Positions 1 through 11,088 of a DNA stretch of 64,000 bases are shown here, piece by piece. Origin of the DNA: Lytechinus variegatus (Eukaryota > Echinodermata > Echinoidea > Temnopleuroida > Toxopneustidae); NCBI RefSeq assembly GCF_018143015.1, contig NC_054741.1, positions 63,152,697 through 63,216,696 on the forward strand. The letters run 5' to 3'. Both the position numbers and the translations under genes were made by a program. The notes beneath the pieces were generated by a model. That model was not told the DNA's origin. It searched no databases and saw only the letters and a list, made by a program, of their open reading frames with translations. Position 1 is the first letter of the stretch. Each line of letters opens with the position of its first letter.

Positions 1-167
1 GACCAGCCTCCACTTAAAAGATGAACCCTTGAGAGGTGTAATCTTGCTGTACTTGGCGGATTATTAGAACTCCATTCACTAGATGCTGTCATACTAGAGT
101 CTGGAATCGCCCTACTTTCAAGACCCAAAGCACGGACATCTGAAGATAAGAAGGATTAAAAACTGAA
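1..167. other. Unassigned left edge
   Basis: No gene, RNA or repeat structure recognised. Confidence 0.5.
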
Positions 168-265
168 ATGATGATGGTGATGATGATGATGATGGTGGTG
201 ATGATGATGGTGATGATGATGATGATGATGATGGTGGTGATGATGATAATGGTGATGATGATGAC

Positions 266-301
<36 letters not shown>

Positions 302-316
302 GATGATGATGATGTT
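168..316. repeat. (GAT)n microsatellite
   Basis: Nearly uninterrupted ATG/GAT triplets with scattered GGT and GAC variants. The serine-rich open frame across it is a by-product of the triplet repeat and not a gene. Confidence 0.95.
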
Positions 317-850
317 ATACTACTCCCAAGAATGTTCCATAATCTGATTGGTCCAAATCGGATCACATGATATTCAGCGAATTGCACTATGGCATCGAAA
401 ATGCACTGTCCTGTCCTCTGACGTCAGATTCATTATCACCATCATCACACTACTATTATCATCATTATTAATATAACAGGAATTACAGTAACAATAATAA
501 TAGTCATGAAAATAATTATGATAATGCTAATTAAATCATCATTATGAAACATCAAAAATCCCAATTAAAATATGAATCAATAGAAAATAAGAACATGGTT
601 AGAGTGTAATACCAACCATGTTAACAATTATCGCATTTTAATGTATCCGAAAGAGCGTCTATAAATTTAATGCATTAATGTTGTGGACAGGCCTAAAAGT
701 AAGATTTTCATGTTTTTGAAAAGGGTACAGGCTGAAAATAATTGTATTTTGAACTGAAAAAGTAAAAAAAAAAACACTACAAGAAAATCATCAACGTTTT
801 ATTTTCATTATTTTGGTGAAAGAATTCTATTCATGTCTTCATGTCGTGTT
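317..850. other. AT-rich spacer without a recognised gene
   Basis: Contains ATC/ATT-rich stretches around 430-545 and a purine run near 760. No splice-bordered exon, tRNA or terminal inverted repeat was found. Confidence 0.5.
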
Positions 851-1202
851 GCGATTTTTTCCTCAGTATTTGTGCCCCCGACGCGAGAGGGCAGTGTGAA
901 TGACGATATAAATAAGGTTTGAATAATCAGATCACGTCTCATGAATATTCATGGAACAAAACAGACCCATCCATCAGTTAATCAGTAAGTCAATCCTGCA
1001 GTCGAGTTCATGGATGCAGGTTCGAGTCTCGCCTAGAACGATTTTCAGTTATATCTTTAAACAAACAAAAAATTGAGGCAAAACTCTAAAACATACAAGT
1101 GCAAGATTGGTTATCTGATTCAAAGCCTCCAATACAGCCTGCTATACCTTCATTTTCACTGCCCTCTCGTGTCGGTTGCACAAGTACTGACAAAAAAATC
1201 GC
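851..1202. mobile_element. MITE with about 50-bp terminal inverted repeats
   Basis: The left end (GCGATTTTTT, then GCGAGAGGGCAGTG near 890) is mirrored at the right end, where the reverse complement of 1140-1202 reads GCGATTTTTTTGTCAGTACT and then ACACGAGAGGGCAGTG. The interior holds a tRNA B-box-like GGTTCGAGTCTC near 1020, so a SINE remnant may lie inside. There is no coding capacity. No clear target duplication was identified. Confidence 0.6.
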
Positions 1203-1873
1203 TGCCGAGGCAGTACTCCAAGTGAACTAGAATCATTAACACTTTTACATTATAATTATCGGAAGACCTATCCAAATTAATTTAAGTCTTATATGCTATT
1301 CATGTACAGGCACGATTAAGTTATCTAAGATTATTTTTCTTATTTTTTAAGTATTATTACTTTATTCATTGATTGAATCCTAATCTTGCTCTCATTACTG
1401 CTGTATCGAGGGGGAGCATGGGGGAACTTGGCCCTCAAAAGACTCGCACCAAAGAATGAAAAAAAAATGACAAAGAGAAACGAAACGAAATCCTTAAAAC
1501 AAAGGAAGTTCCTGCAGCAGAGTCTCGAGAACACCTGCAATCTTACAGGAAATTATTTGGTGTATGTAATCTTACAAATTTTCTTGAATAAAACACCCTT
1601 TTCCCCTTTTCAAACAGAACTGTTCTGTTAAATTGCAGCATGTTTTATGAATTTACAGAATGATTTTGTTATTGCTTTCTGCAAAATCTTCTTTTTTCTG
1701 TAAATCAGGGTTTTTTTTAACAGTGTACAATATAAAAATATTTTGTAGAAATCTACTTTAAAATAATATTTTCATTAAATTTTGACCCATGCACCGGACT
1801 GTGTCCCCTCAATCTTTTGAGGTCATTACCCCATACTGGCGCTGACCAGCCATGTCCGCTCCCCCCCCCCCCC
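1203..1873. other. Spacer ending in a C tract
   Basis: No gene recognised. Open frames at 1340-1631 lack any family resemblance. The stretch ends in a run of 13 C (1861-1873) that directly abuts the foldback-like element. Confidence 0.5.
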
Positions 1874-3958
1874 TGTTACACCCACAAATGTAATAATCGC
1901 CCACAAATGTAATAACGCCCACAAATGTAATAACACTTTACCCACAAATGTAATAACGCCCACAAATGTAATAACACTTTACCCACAAATGTAATAATTT
2001 TTGATCGCCCACAAATGTAATAACACTTTACCCACAAATGTAATAACGCCCACAAATGTAATAACACTTTACCCACAAATGTAATAATGCACTTTACCCA
2101 CAAATGTAATAATGACTTTACCTACAAATGTAATAAATTTGAAGTGATTTTTGGCGAATTCGTTCTAAACTAATATCCTATAGTAATGCGTTCATATAGC
2201 ACAAAAGTTCAAAGTCTTTTTTCCAGACCCGGTTAATGAAATATTACAGTACAAGTCCAAGTCTTTTTTCCAGACCCGGTTAATTCAAAAATTATAATGC
2301 AAGTCCAAAGTCTTTTTTTCAGACCCGGTCGTTTCAAAAGTTATAATATACGTCGGTGAGGGGTAAAGACAACACTCTAAGCCCAAGCATTTTAAGTGGG
2401 TTTAATTTTGAAGATTGGTCTCACCTGTCATTTTTTTCAATATTTCTTTATCTTTTAAATAACCGGGTCCAGACGAAAGACTAAGCATAATACTCGTGTT
2501 ATTCCACAAGAATAAGAATATGAGTCTTTTGTTTTTAGGATTGTTTAAATCATTTTTAAATCATCGGGTCTGGAATAAAGACAACGCTCTAAACATGTGC
2601 TTTTCTACATGCATGGTCTTAATTTGGAGGATTGTTGGTTCTTAGATTCGTTGTTGGGGGTTGAGTTTTATTGATTTTTTATTCCTGAAATAATTGTGTC
2701 TGGAGGAAAGTCGATCTTCGACAATCGGTCTTCATGTTGTTCCACAGTAATTAGATTATTGGGTATTCGTTTTAGAATATTTGTAAAAACTATTTTATTT
2801 TTCAAATAGTTACCAAGTCTGGAGAAAGGATGTCTGCTTTACCCACGTGTTATTACAATGTTTTGTAGGGGTAGTAGTATTATTTAAAAAAAGACATATT
2901 TTTACTGGGTGAAACTTTGGAAATTTGGTCTTAGATTCGAAGTTTTTCAGTTACTTTTTTTTAATAGCCGGGTCTGGAGGAAAGAGTACGTTTTAAAACT
3001 CGTGTTATTCCACGAGAATAAGAATATAAGGTCTTATGTTAGAAGATTTTTTTTCGTAACTGTTTTAGGTCTGGAATAAAGACAACACTCTAAACCTCTT
3101 TTAAAACAGGTTCTTAGGTTGAAGGTTTGTTTGGTCTTAGATTTGATTTTTTTTTAATTCTTACTATTAGCGTTTTTTTTTTAAGAAAAAAATGGTCGGG
3201 CTGAAAGACTACGCTATATCCAGCATTAATAAGATTATGGGGTCTTTATACTGTTTTTAAACTGTTATTCATAATGTTTAAATAACAGGTAACCGGGTCT
3301 GGAGAAAAAACTAGCTTGATTCTCAATTTACTCTTAGTGCATATATTCACAATATACACCGTATAAGTTGAAACAACAACAAAGACATTAATTCCACCAG
3401 TTTTAATTAACTGGGTCTGGAGAAAAGACTAAGCTCGATTCCCATTTTTTCCACAGGAATATCATTATCGTATCTTAGTTTGGACTTATATTATAAATTT
3501 TGAAATAACTGGGTCAGGAAAAAGACTTTGGACTTATTAAAATTCTTGAAACAACCGGGTCTGGAAAAAAGACTTTGGACTTATATCACAAATTTTTAAA
3601 CAACCGGGTCTGGAAAAAAAGACTTTGGACTTTTATTATATTTTTTTAAACAACCGGGTCTGGAAAAAAGACTTTGGATTTATATTTGTACTTTGATGTT
3701 TTATTAACCCGGTCTGAAAAAAAGACTTTGCACTTTTGTGCTATATGAACGCATTACTATAGGATTTTAGTTTAGAACGGATTCGCCAAAAATCCCTTCA
3801 AATTTATTACATTTGTGGGTAAAGTCATTATTACATTTGTGGGCGATCAAAAATTATTACATTTGTGGGTAAAGTGTTATTACATTTGTGGGCGTTATTA
3901 CATTTGTGGGTAAAGTGTTATTACATTTGTGGGCGTTATTACATTTGTGGGTGCAACA
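1874..3958. mobile_element. Foldback-like non-autonomous element, copy A
   Basis: The ends are TGTTACACCC and GGGTGCAACA. Just inside both ends lie clusters of a 16-bp unit, CCCACAAATGTAATAA, in opposite orientation and separated by CG or CACTTTA spacers. Further in, a degenerate motif (CCGGGTCTGGAAAAAAGACT) recurs every 50-200 bp. It runs in one orientation up to about 2340 and in the other from about 2460 to the right end, so the palindrome has a short left and a long right arm. No open frame of interest exists. A second copy lies at 33849-36339 in opposite orientation. Superfamily is not recognised; the call rests on mirrored ends and two copies. Confidence 0.8.
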
Positions 3959-4495
3959 CCCCCCCCCCCCTTCCCTCTCTCTCTCTCTCCCTTTCTCTTT
4001 CTCCCTCTTTATCTCCCGCGTCTCTTCCGCGTTAACTTCATTGTAAACGACATCTAATGAATTAATTGAATTGAGCTAGTATAGGCTTAATTATCTACGG
4101 TGGTCTCTATTGTCATTGCATGCCATGATGGTACCGATGTAGAGTGGTCTAATTAATTTGTGGGTAAAGTCATTATTACATTTGTGGGCGATCAAAAATT
4201 ATTACATTTGTGGGTAAAGTGTTATTACATTTGTGGGCGTTATTACATTTGTGGGTAAAGTGTTATTACATTTGTGGGCGTTATTACATTTGTGGGTGCA
4301 ACACCCCCCCCCTTTCCCCTCTCTCTCTCTCCCTTTCTCTTTCTCCCTCTTTATCTCCCGCGTCTCTTCCGCGTTAACTTCATTGTAAACGACATCTAAT
4401 GAATTTATTGAATTGAGCTAGTATAGGCTTAATTATCTACGGTGGTCTCTATTGTCATTGCCATGATGGTACCGATGTAGAGTGGTCTAATTAAT
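3811..4495. repeat. Tandem duplication of about 340 bp
   Basis: The segment 3811-4155 is repeated at 4156-about 4495 with small indels, mainly in the C and CT runs. Each unit begins inside the terminal repeats of the foldback-like element, crosses its right end and continues into flanking DNA to AATTAAT. The duplication therefore happened after the element inserted. Close identity between the units suggests it is recent. Confidence 0.9.
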
Positions 4496-5955
4496 AATAA
4501 GGTATTATAGTGTTTTGATAATGATAAGAAGGTCGTGATGAAAGACTACCCTGAAATAAAAGCATGAGGAAGGTCGGGGAGAAAATAAACTGATTAGACA
4601 AAGTTGAAAAAGGGTGTATCAAATCCTGAGTGAACGGGATGGAAAGTGATCATTAACAACCCCAGTGGTAGAATAAGCGAAGATGATATGGAAGAGGGGC
4701 CCAACTCAAAGGGATCGAATCATATTTTTATGACGAATAAATCTTTCTGAAGTCTTGTCAATTTCTTTGCATGCATAAGAAGGATATGAAATTGAGTTTA
4801 ATTCCTTCAATGCATTTCGGCGAATCTAGTGTTTTATTGAATAAGAAAGCAATATTTATGTACAACAGTCAAATTAGGCAATGATAAGCTCAGATGCTCT
4901 CTAGCTGATAATTATACTCGGCCCAAAACACTTGCGTATATATAGATGAGGGGGTGCGTTGTGGCTATGCCCTTCCTCCTCCATAAAAAGTTACTTTATC
5001 AAGACGGAAGAGGGGGAAAACGGGAGTTAAAAAGATAAACAGAAAGGAAAAGCGTAAAATATAAAATATTTTTTACATTATGTACAAATATATCACAGAA
5101 ATATATTTAATAATGATAATGATATGCAATACCTATATAGCGCTTAATACACATGTTTCTATTAAAGCGCTGCATACTATTGATATGTTTTATTCTACTC
5201 CTCTGTAGAGTAAAATGACATGCTGTGTATAATTATTTACATGAGTAACTGGAATTTCAATTGTGTTTACCATGCATGATGTTAATTGAACTCAACTCAA
5301 ATTGATGACGTCGTCGTCAGGAGAGACGTTATTTCAGTAATTTCTGGTTCAAATTTACCAAATAAACGCTGAATATATTTGTATCATAGCTCTTCAAGAT
5401 TGCTTTAAGAAATCATCTTATTTCAGCCGACAAGGAATTCATTTATAAGCGCCATGCTGTTCCCAAGTTAAAAACACAATTTTTAAATCCATTTTGGACA
5501 ACTGCCCTTGACCAACGTAAATTGCCAGAATTTTGAAGAATAGGGATCAGTCAGGCATGTCAGGCATGTCAGGAGCGTAGGAGGGGGCAAAATGCTCCGA
5601 TAAATAAGTGATTCTTACCTCCACCGTATATCGTCTCTTCAGTCAAAGAAGGTATCAGTTGACTAAATAGTATAAGTGCATAAAGTATAGATTCACCCAT
5701 CTGGAAAAGATACGATGTAACAAAATAATGATTTTGATGATGACAATTATCATAATAATTATCATGATCGTAATTATATTGTAATCATAATAATTAATTG
5801 TTATATTAATCAATATTGATATTACAGTAAAAAAGAATATAATGATGACGATGATGATGATTGATAATGATTATAATGATGACAATACGAATGAGAACAA
5901 ACTGGAAGAAGGAAAAGAGGTAGAAGAAGTTGAAGAAGAAAAAGAAGACGACGAC

Positions 5956-5986
<31 letters not shown>

Positions 5987-6889
5987 GAGAAGTGAAGTGC
6001 TTAAAGCAATACAAAACACTCTACTTCCATTTAATTCCATAAGCTATAGGTCTACACAATCTATCCAGGACAAAAAAAGCATTACAATGCAGAATTCAAT
6101 TGTGAACATTGTTGCAACACATTTTAAAAGTAGGTAAAATTTTGGGGGTTTTCATAAAGGATATTGCATACCTCAGTGATAAAACGCACTTTACAGAACA
6201 AAATGTCAAAAATGACTTTGCAACGTTTAAAACATTTATTAACATTATCGAACATCTGCAATCTTAGTGGAAAATATTCAACCTTGTATATTTTGTTTTT
6301 TTATTCTGTAGTATTATGAGTCTAGCTTCTGTATGAGCTGCCAAAGGGATCACTACGTCAAGTATCAAGAAATATAGGAAAGGAAATATTCTCACCACGT
6401 TGGTCATGTGAGTTGTGCCTCCCAGTATAAATTATGATGTACATGTCGTGCTCTTCAATTTTCAGTCAAGGCATTGAAGGAAAATATCTATCTAAAGTAC
6501 ACAATACTGACAAATCAAACCTATATATAACCAACACAGAGAAAATTTGATTGGACAGTGAGCAGGTTTATCTGGTTTACCCACTTAGAGTAATTTGATC
6601 GATGTTGTTTTTTTTTAATTAAGTCATGCGCACCGGAACAATTTTGGTTTGGTTGGGAAAATTTTTGAAAGGGGTAGTGTGAGATCCTAATTAAAAAAAA
6701 TAATAATATATGTTTTACCGATCAGTCGATCGAAGAGCTTAAAGCTGTTTTTGTCAGGAAGAGTGGGTTTAAGTGCATTTTAGCTTTATAAACGAGATAC
6801 ATGTAAGTCTCTTAAAGGCATATACATAATGCAAGCGCGAAGCGCGAGCTGAACTTTGTTTCATATTTCATCTATTTAGACCTAAAATC
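4496..6889. other. Gene-poor spacer
   Basis: No supported gene. A fragment around 5095-5170 (TATATAGCGCTTAATACAC) resembles the 3' tails of tRNA-type SINEs. A GAA/GAG/GAC-rich microsatellite at 5905-5992 produces a Glu-rich open frame of 66 codons, which I regard as artefact. Confidence 0.55.
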
Positions 6890-7012
6890 CCAGGCGAGGT
6901 GAATGGGTACCTGTTAGGAAAAAATTCTTCGGATACTTCAGCGCAGCACAACTAAAGCCGGTGTAATAATATCAACGCTTTGTATTCCCAGGCAAAAAAG
7001 CGCTATGTAAAT
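6890..7012 (+). mobile_element. SINE 3' part
   Basis: Shares the SINE body sequence GGTGAATGGGTACCTG with the fuller copy at 24382-24690 and ends in AAAAGCGCTATGTAAAT, a common SINE tail. The tRNA-derived head is missing, so this is a 5'-truncated copy. Confidence 0.7.
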
Positions 7013-8454
7013 CCAGGTACAGTGTCAGGAAAGAAATTTAATTAATTATAGGAATGTAATTCAACATGTGATTCAAATATTTACTTGGTCCCGTTTAGGA
7101 CATGTACATATCTTTGGATTAATTTTAATTCTAGATTAGATATGCACTAGGTTTGGAAACGTTTATTCACCCCCCCCCCCTTGGTAAAAACAAGTGTTAG
7201 AAATATTTTTATTAGGTGAAGCATTTTTATGCAGGTGTCATCAATAGCATGGAGCGAACACAGTAGTAGCCCCATGCTATTCCAGTGCTTTAGCATTGAT
7301 GAATGTAGGTGTACAGATGCAGAGGAAGTCTCGCTTATAATAGGTATGTGTTTATTTATGCACTCATTTGGCATTGGAATTCTTTGAATTGCTTCATAGA
7401 AGTATATTAGGAGGTTAATTTCAGTAATTCAGGGAGAACTACCTAAAGCTAGAATAGACCACAGATGCTAGTGTAGGCAGTCGAAGTTAAAAATATGGGA
7501 CTACGTCGGTGACGAGATAACGACCCCAGCTGCCGCCGGTTATCCACCGACATATCATGATTGGTCAAGATTCATGTCATCATTGGGGGCTCGATCTCGT
7601 CCACTAATTCCTCGAAGCCACATCTCTCTGATCTAGGGGCTACTCATCAAGAGGCAACACTGTCTGCGGAGGCCGAGTGGAAGAGACATCGAAAGCTGCG
7701 GAGGCCAGGAATTGGACCGACCACCATGGCCGAGTGGGGCATGTCAGGCCAGAAGAGATGATGGGGGCTCGAGTCAACTTTTATTGTTATATTTTATTTG
7801 TTAATAATATTCCTGTATATTTTCATATACAATTGTAACAAACCAAGATATTAGAACAGAAGGAATGAAGAGATTTGATTAAATATTTTAATAACTGTAT
7901 TAGTTTTAAGAATCAATTATTTGGTGTCACTCCCACGTGACATCATTATCATTCTTTTAAAAAAGATTATTCTAAGCACTATTCTACAATCATGAACAAC
8001 ATAAAGTCCTTAACACTTCTTTTTCACTTGAGACTAATATTAGGAACTTCATTGAAATAGTTGATATACATTTAGTATTTTGCAAATCATAGTCATTAGA
8101 ATCATGTATTAAAATTGAATTCAGAAACAAAGAAACTCACACAAACATTTTGTTGGCTGCTATTACTCAAGCATTTATTTTGCTTATAGTTTGCCACTGC
8201 ATTTGTTTTTCATTACTTTGTCTTATCCCTAAATTGTATTCATGTCTAATTCTTTTATGACTCTGTTATAAATCTGTCACATTGCCATGTACTTTCATGT
8301 CATATTATTATGTTTATGTTATTTTATTTGCTTTACAAAAAATGCAAAAACTCCTGCACAAAAATATTAGAAAAGGAAAAACTTTAAAGGCATTTATCTC
8401 GGAATGCCCAAAACGACTAAGGTCCTTTTGGCATAAGGCTGACGATATACTGAC
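7013..8454. other. Spacer without recognised gene
   Basis: A run of 11 C lies near 7170. A GC-richer patch at 7495-7765 contains a 66-codon open frame with no family resemblance. Nothing else was recognised. Confidence 0.5.
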
Positions 8455-8736
8455 CTGGGGCCCGTCTTTACAAAGAGTTGCGATTGATCCGGATCCGATC
8501 AATCGCAACTATGGAAAGCCAGCTAAGTCAACATATAAAATGCATGTTTGTAAGAAAAATTCTAGATATGAATTCATATCCATAAATTCATTAATGTCTT
8601 GATTATTTGGTATGTTCTTCTTTATTTACAAATGGCATTTTACAAATTTCTTGTAGAAAAAAGTTATGACACTGATGGATTTCCATATTGTTATGATTGA
8701 CTGGATCAATCGTAACTCTTTGTAAGACGGGACCCT
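8455..8736. mobile_element. MITE, CCCGTCTTACAAAGAG family
   Basis: The left end CCCGTCTTTACAAAGAGTTG followed by CGATTGATCC is mirrored by GGATCAATCGTAACTCTTTG and TAAGACGGGACC at the right. The interior is AT-rich and non-coding. Relatives sit at 11488-11641 and, as a fragment, at 19300-19372. Confidence 0.8.
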
Positions 8737-9566
8737 GAAAATGGGAAATTCGTAAGGATTGTTTTGCAGGGACTCATGAAGAGGATATGTTCACTAATCA
8801 AATAATGCGAGCGAAAAATTAACGCGTTTATGAACAAAAATTTTATTCAGGCTTGAAAACGCGACCTTTGATCACTTTTTCTAATAAAAATGAAGACATA
8901 TCAGACAATTCGGCCTTTGTGGGAAAAAAGCGCAGTACATAAATTTTAATAATAATGATAATATCAATAACAAGTTTTGTTGACAGAAATTTAAATCTAT
9001 TATTGATTTATTTTTTTCTACCATATTATTTTAAATCACAACCTTACATATGTCTAAGGTAAATCATAAAGTTAAACAAAATGTTTGGAGTTAAAAATTC
9101 ATTTTTTTTATTCTGGCATCAAACAATATTTACATTTCTGTCTTCGGTCTGGTTCAAACCTTACTGCTTGTTACAGTATGTGTGCGTGAGCGTGAGCGTG
9201 CGTGTGTTTGTGTGTGTGTGCGAGTACGTTGGAGTGAGAGTATATAGGTGAGGATTTTGAGAGAGAGGGTGGAAAATGATGTGAAATTGTTCGATTTCTG
9301 CCCTTGTCTCTAAAATTATCATCATGATCTTCCTCTTTCTTCTTTCGAACAATGTTTCATTTGTCTCTCTTTCTCTCTTCTCTTGTCCCCTTCCACATTT
9401 GTCTGGTTTCTCCCTCATCACTTCACGGAATGCTCCAAATAAACATCTCTAAGAGTTGGTTATTTATCTTTCCATCTTTAATATTCCATCAATAGTTTCA
9501 AATATAGTTGTATGTGTGTGTCTATCACATTTGCTCTCTCGGCTATTCACGCTTACCCTGCTTCTG
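8737..9566. other. Spacer with simple repeats
   Basis: A SINE-tail-like patch (AAAAAGCGCAGTACATAAAT) lies around 8925-8960, and a TG/CG-rich microsatellite at about 9178-9225 precedes a purine/pyrimidine-biased stretch. No gene recognised. Confidence 0.5.
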
Positions 9567-9713
9567 CAGTCACATTCTCCTGCGGTGCCCGCATGGCGAG
9601 TCGAAACCAGTCGTTTTTATTTATTTTTTTATTCAAAGCACCTATTATGTAACTGGTACATAAGTGTTAAAACGGCTGTTTTCGACTCACCGTATAGGAA
9701 AATAATGTGACTG
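9567..9713. mobile_element. Short MITE, CAGTCACATT family
   Basis: The left end CAGTCACATTCTCCTG with GCGAGTCGAAACCAG further in is mirrored at the right, whose reverse complement reads CAGTCACATTATTTTC and then GGTGAGTCGAAAACAG. A very short relative lies at 12351-12418. Confidence 0.75.
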
Positions 9714-10125
9714 TACCATTACTCTCTACATATTGTTTCATCATTTCCCCTCATCTCATTATCTATCTAATCGCCAAACAATAAGTGGGTTTACATAACA
9801 CAAAATGTGAGAAACAAGTTAACATTAATTGATTTTATTTACATACATGTACATATATATTTTTTTCCAATTACTGTTGTTTTCTTCGTCTCGGCGTTTG
9901 CCTCATATCAACTAAAATATGAAGATGGTTTCATAATGATGACAGTTTGACTGATCATCATCCATCAAGTTTAAAAAGAAATGTAGAGAGAAAAAGAAAT
10001 GAATGTCAATTTGGCCACAAAGGTGATGTCATTCTGATATAGGGTAATAAGGACTCCTCCATTTCATCCAATAATTGAGGGAATGATATCTTTAGCCAAT
10101 AAGGAGCACTAAGAATATAGAAGAA
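9714..10125. other. Spacer, nothing recognised
   Basis: AT-rich. I see no exon, tRNA or terminal repeat. Confidence 0.5.
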
Positions 10126-10600
10126 AGTTGAAAGACCACTGAAAATTTGCAAGGTCTATCAGCAATCTCCAAGAGAACTCAAATTCTGATCTCTGGGGAA
10201 TCCTTCCAATAAAAACCTAGGACTTGTCTTTCAGTTATCTTTCAATGGTCACACAACAGTTTTTATCGGTCGTTCGAAGATCTTTTATGAAACGAATGCT
10301 TTTCGAAAATCTTTCACTGATCTTTTCATGGACTTTCACTGATCTTTCAAAGATCTCTCATGAATCTTTCAGTGATCGCGGCAAAGATTTTCAAAGACTG
10401 TCACAAGTTCACGGAAAGACTAAGCGAGACCTTTGAAAGTTCATCAAGAGATCGCTTAAAGACTGTTTGAACCATTTCAAAGAGCTATGGTGCCAATGCG
10501 CACCACGACTATTAAAAGACGGGTTCAAAATTCTGTAAGTCCTCGGATACCCATGAAAGTCCATTGAAAGACCACTGAAATACCGAGAACGTTCCATGGT
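10126..10600. repeat. Degenerate GAAAGACCACTGAAA repeat cluster
   Basis: GAAAGACCACTGAAA occurs at both ends (about 10129 and 10567), and variants such as TTTCACTGATCTTTC fill the middle in both orientations. It may be a non-autonomous element made of small repeats, but no clean terminus is visible. Confidence 0.5.
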
Positions 10601-11088
10601 CTCTCAGGGGGTTGATGAATGAGGGTTTCATACGAAAGGTAATTCAAATAAAAACTCAAATGCATAAAAACCAAGCACAAAATAAAAAGGTAGGTTGTTC
10701 ATTACCAACATGACCAATCGGCACGAACTATTCACTAAATTGCTAATTAGAGAATTACCTTGTCTTGGTAATCAAAGTTACGGAAAAAATCTTATTCCTA
10801 GTCCAATTCCAGTCTTGATTTCCCCCAATATTTTTTTGTCTTGTTGTTTCATCCATTCATTTCCAAGATTGAATTCCTTTTTAAAGAATAGTCATGCCGT
10901 TAAAGTTTTACCTGGCAGTCGCATCATCGTCAAGAATGATATGCTGACAGTGAATTTATATATATTGACGTAATGTGTTCCCTATTTTGTCTTTATATTC
11001 TGTTTAGAAACAGCACCAATTCCATTTTCGCCCCACGTATCATCCAGCACCACTGAAGCCAAAATGGATTTGTTCAGTTGAAAGACTT
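10601..11088. other. 3' flank of the first paralogue
   Basis: Would hold the 3'UTR of the 14473-11089 gene. I found no canonical AATAAA on the minus strand close to the stop codon. Otherwise nothing recognised. Confidence 0.5.

Noticed and set aside
5842-6042. Glu-rich frame on plus strand and Leu-rich frame on minus strand
   Set aside because: Both arise from the GAA/GAG microsatellite.
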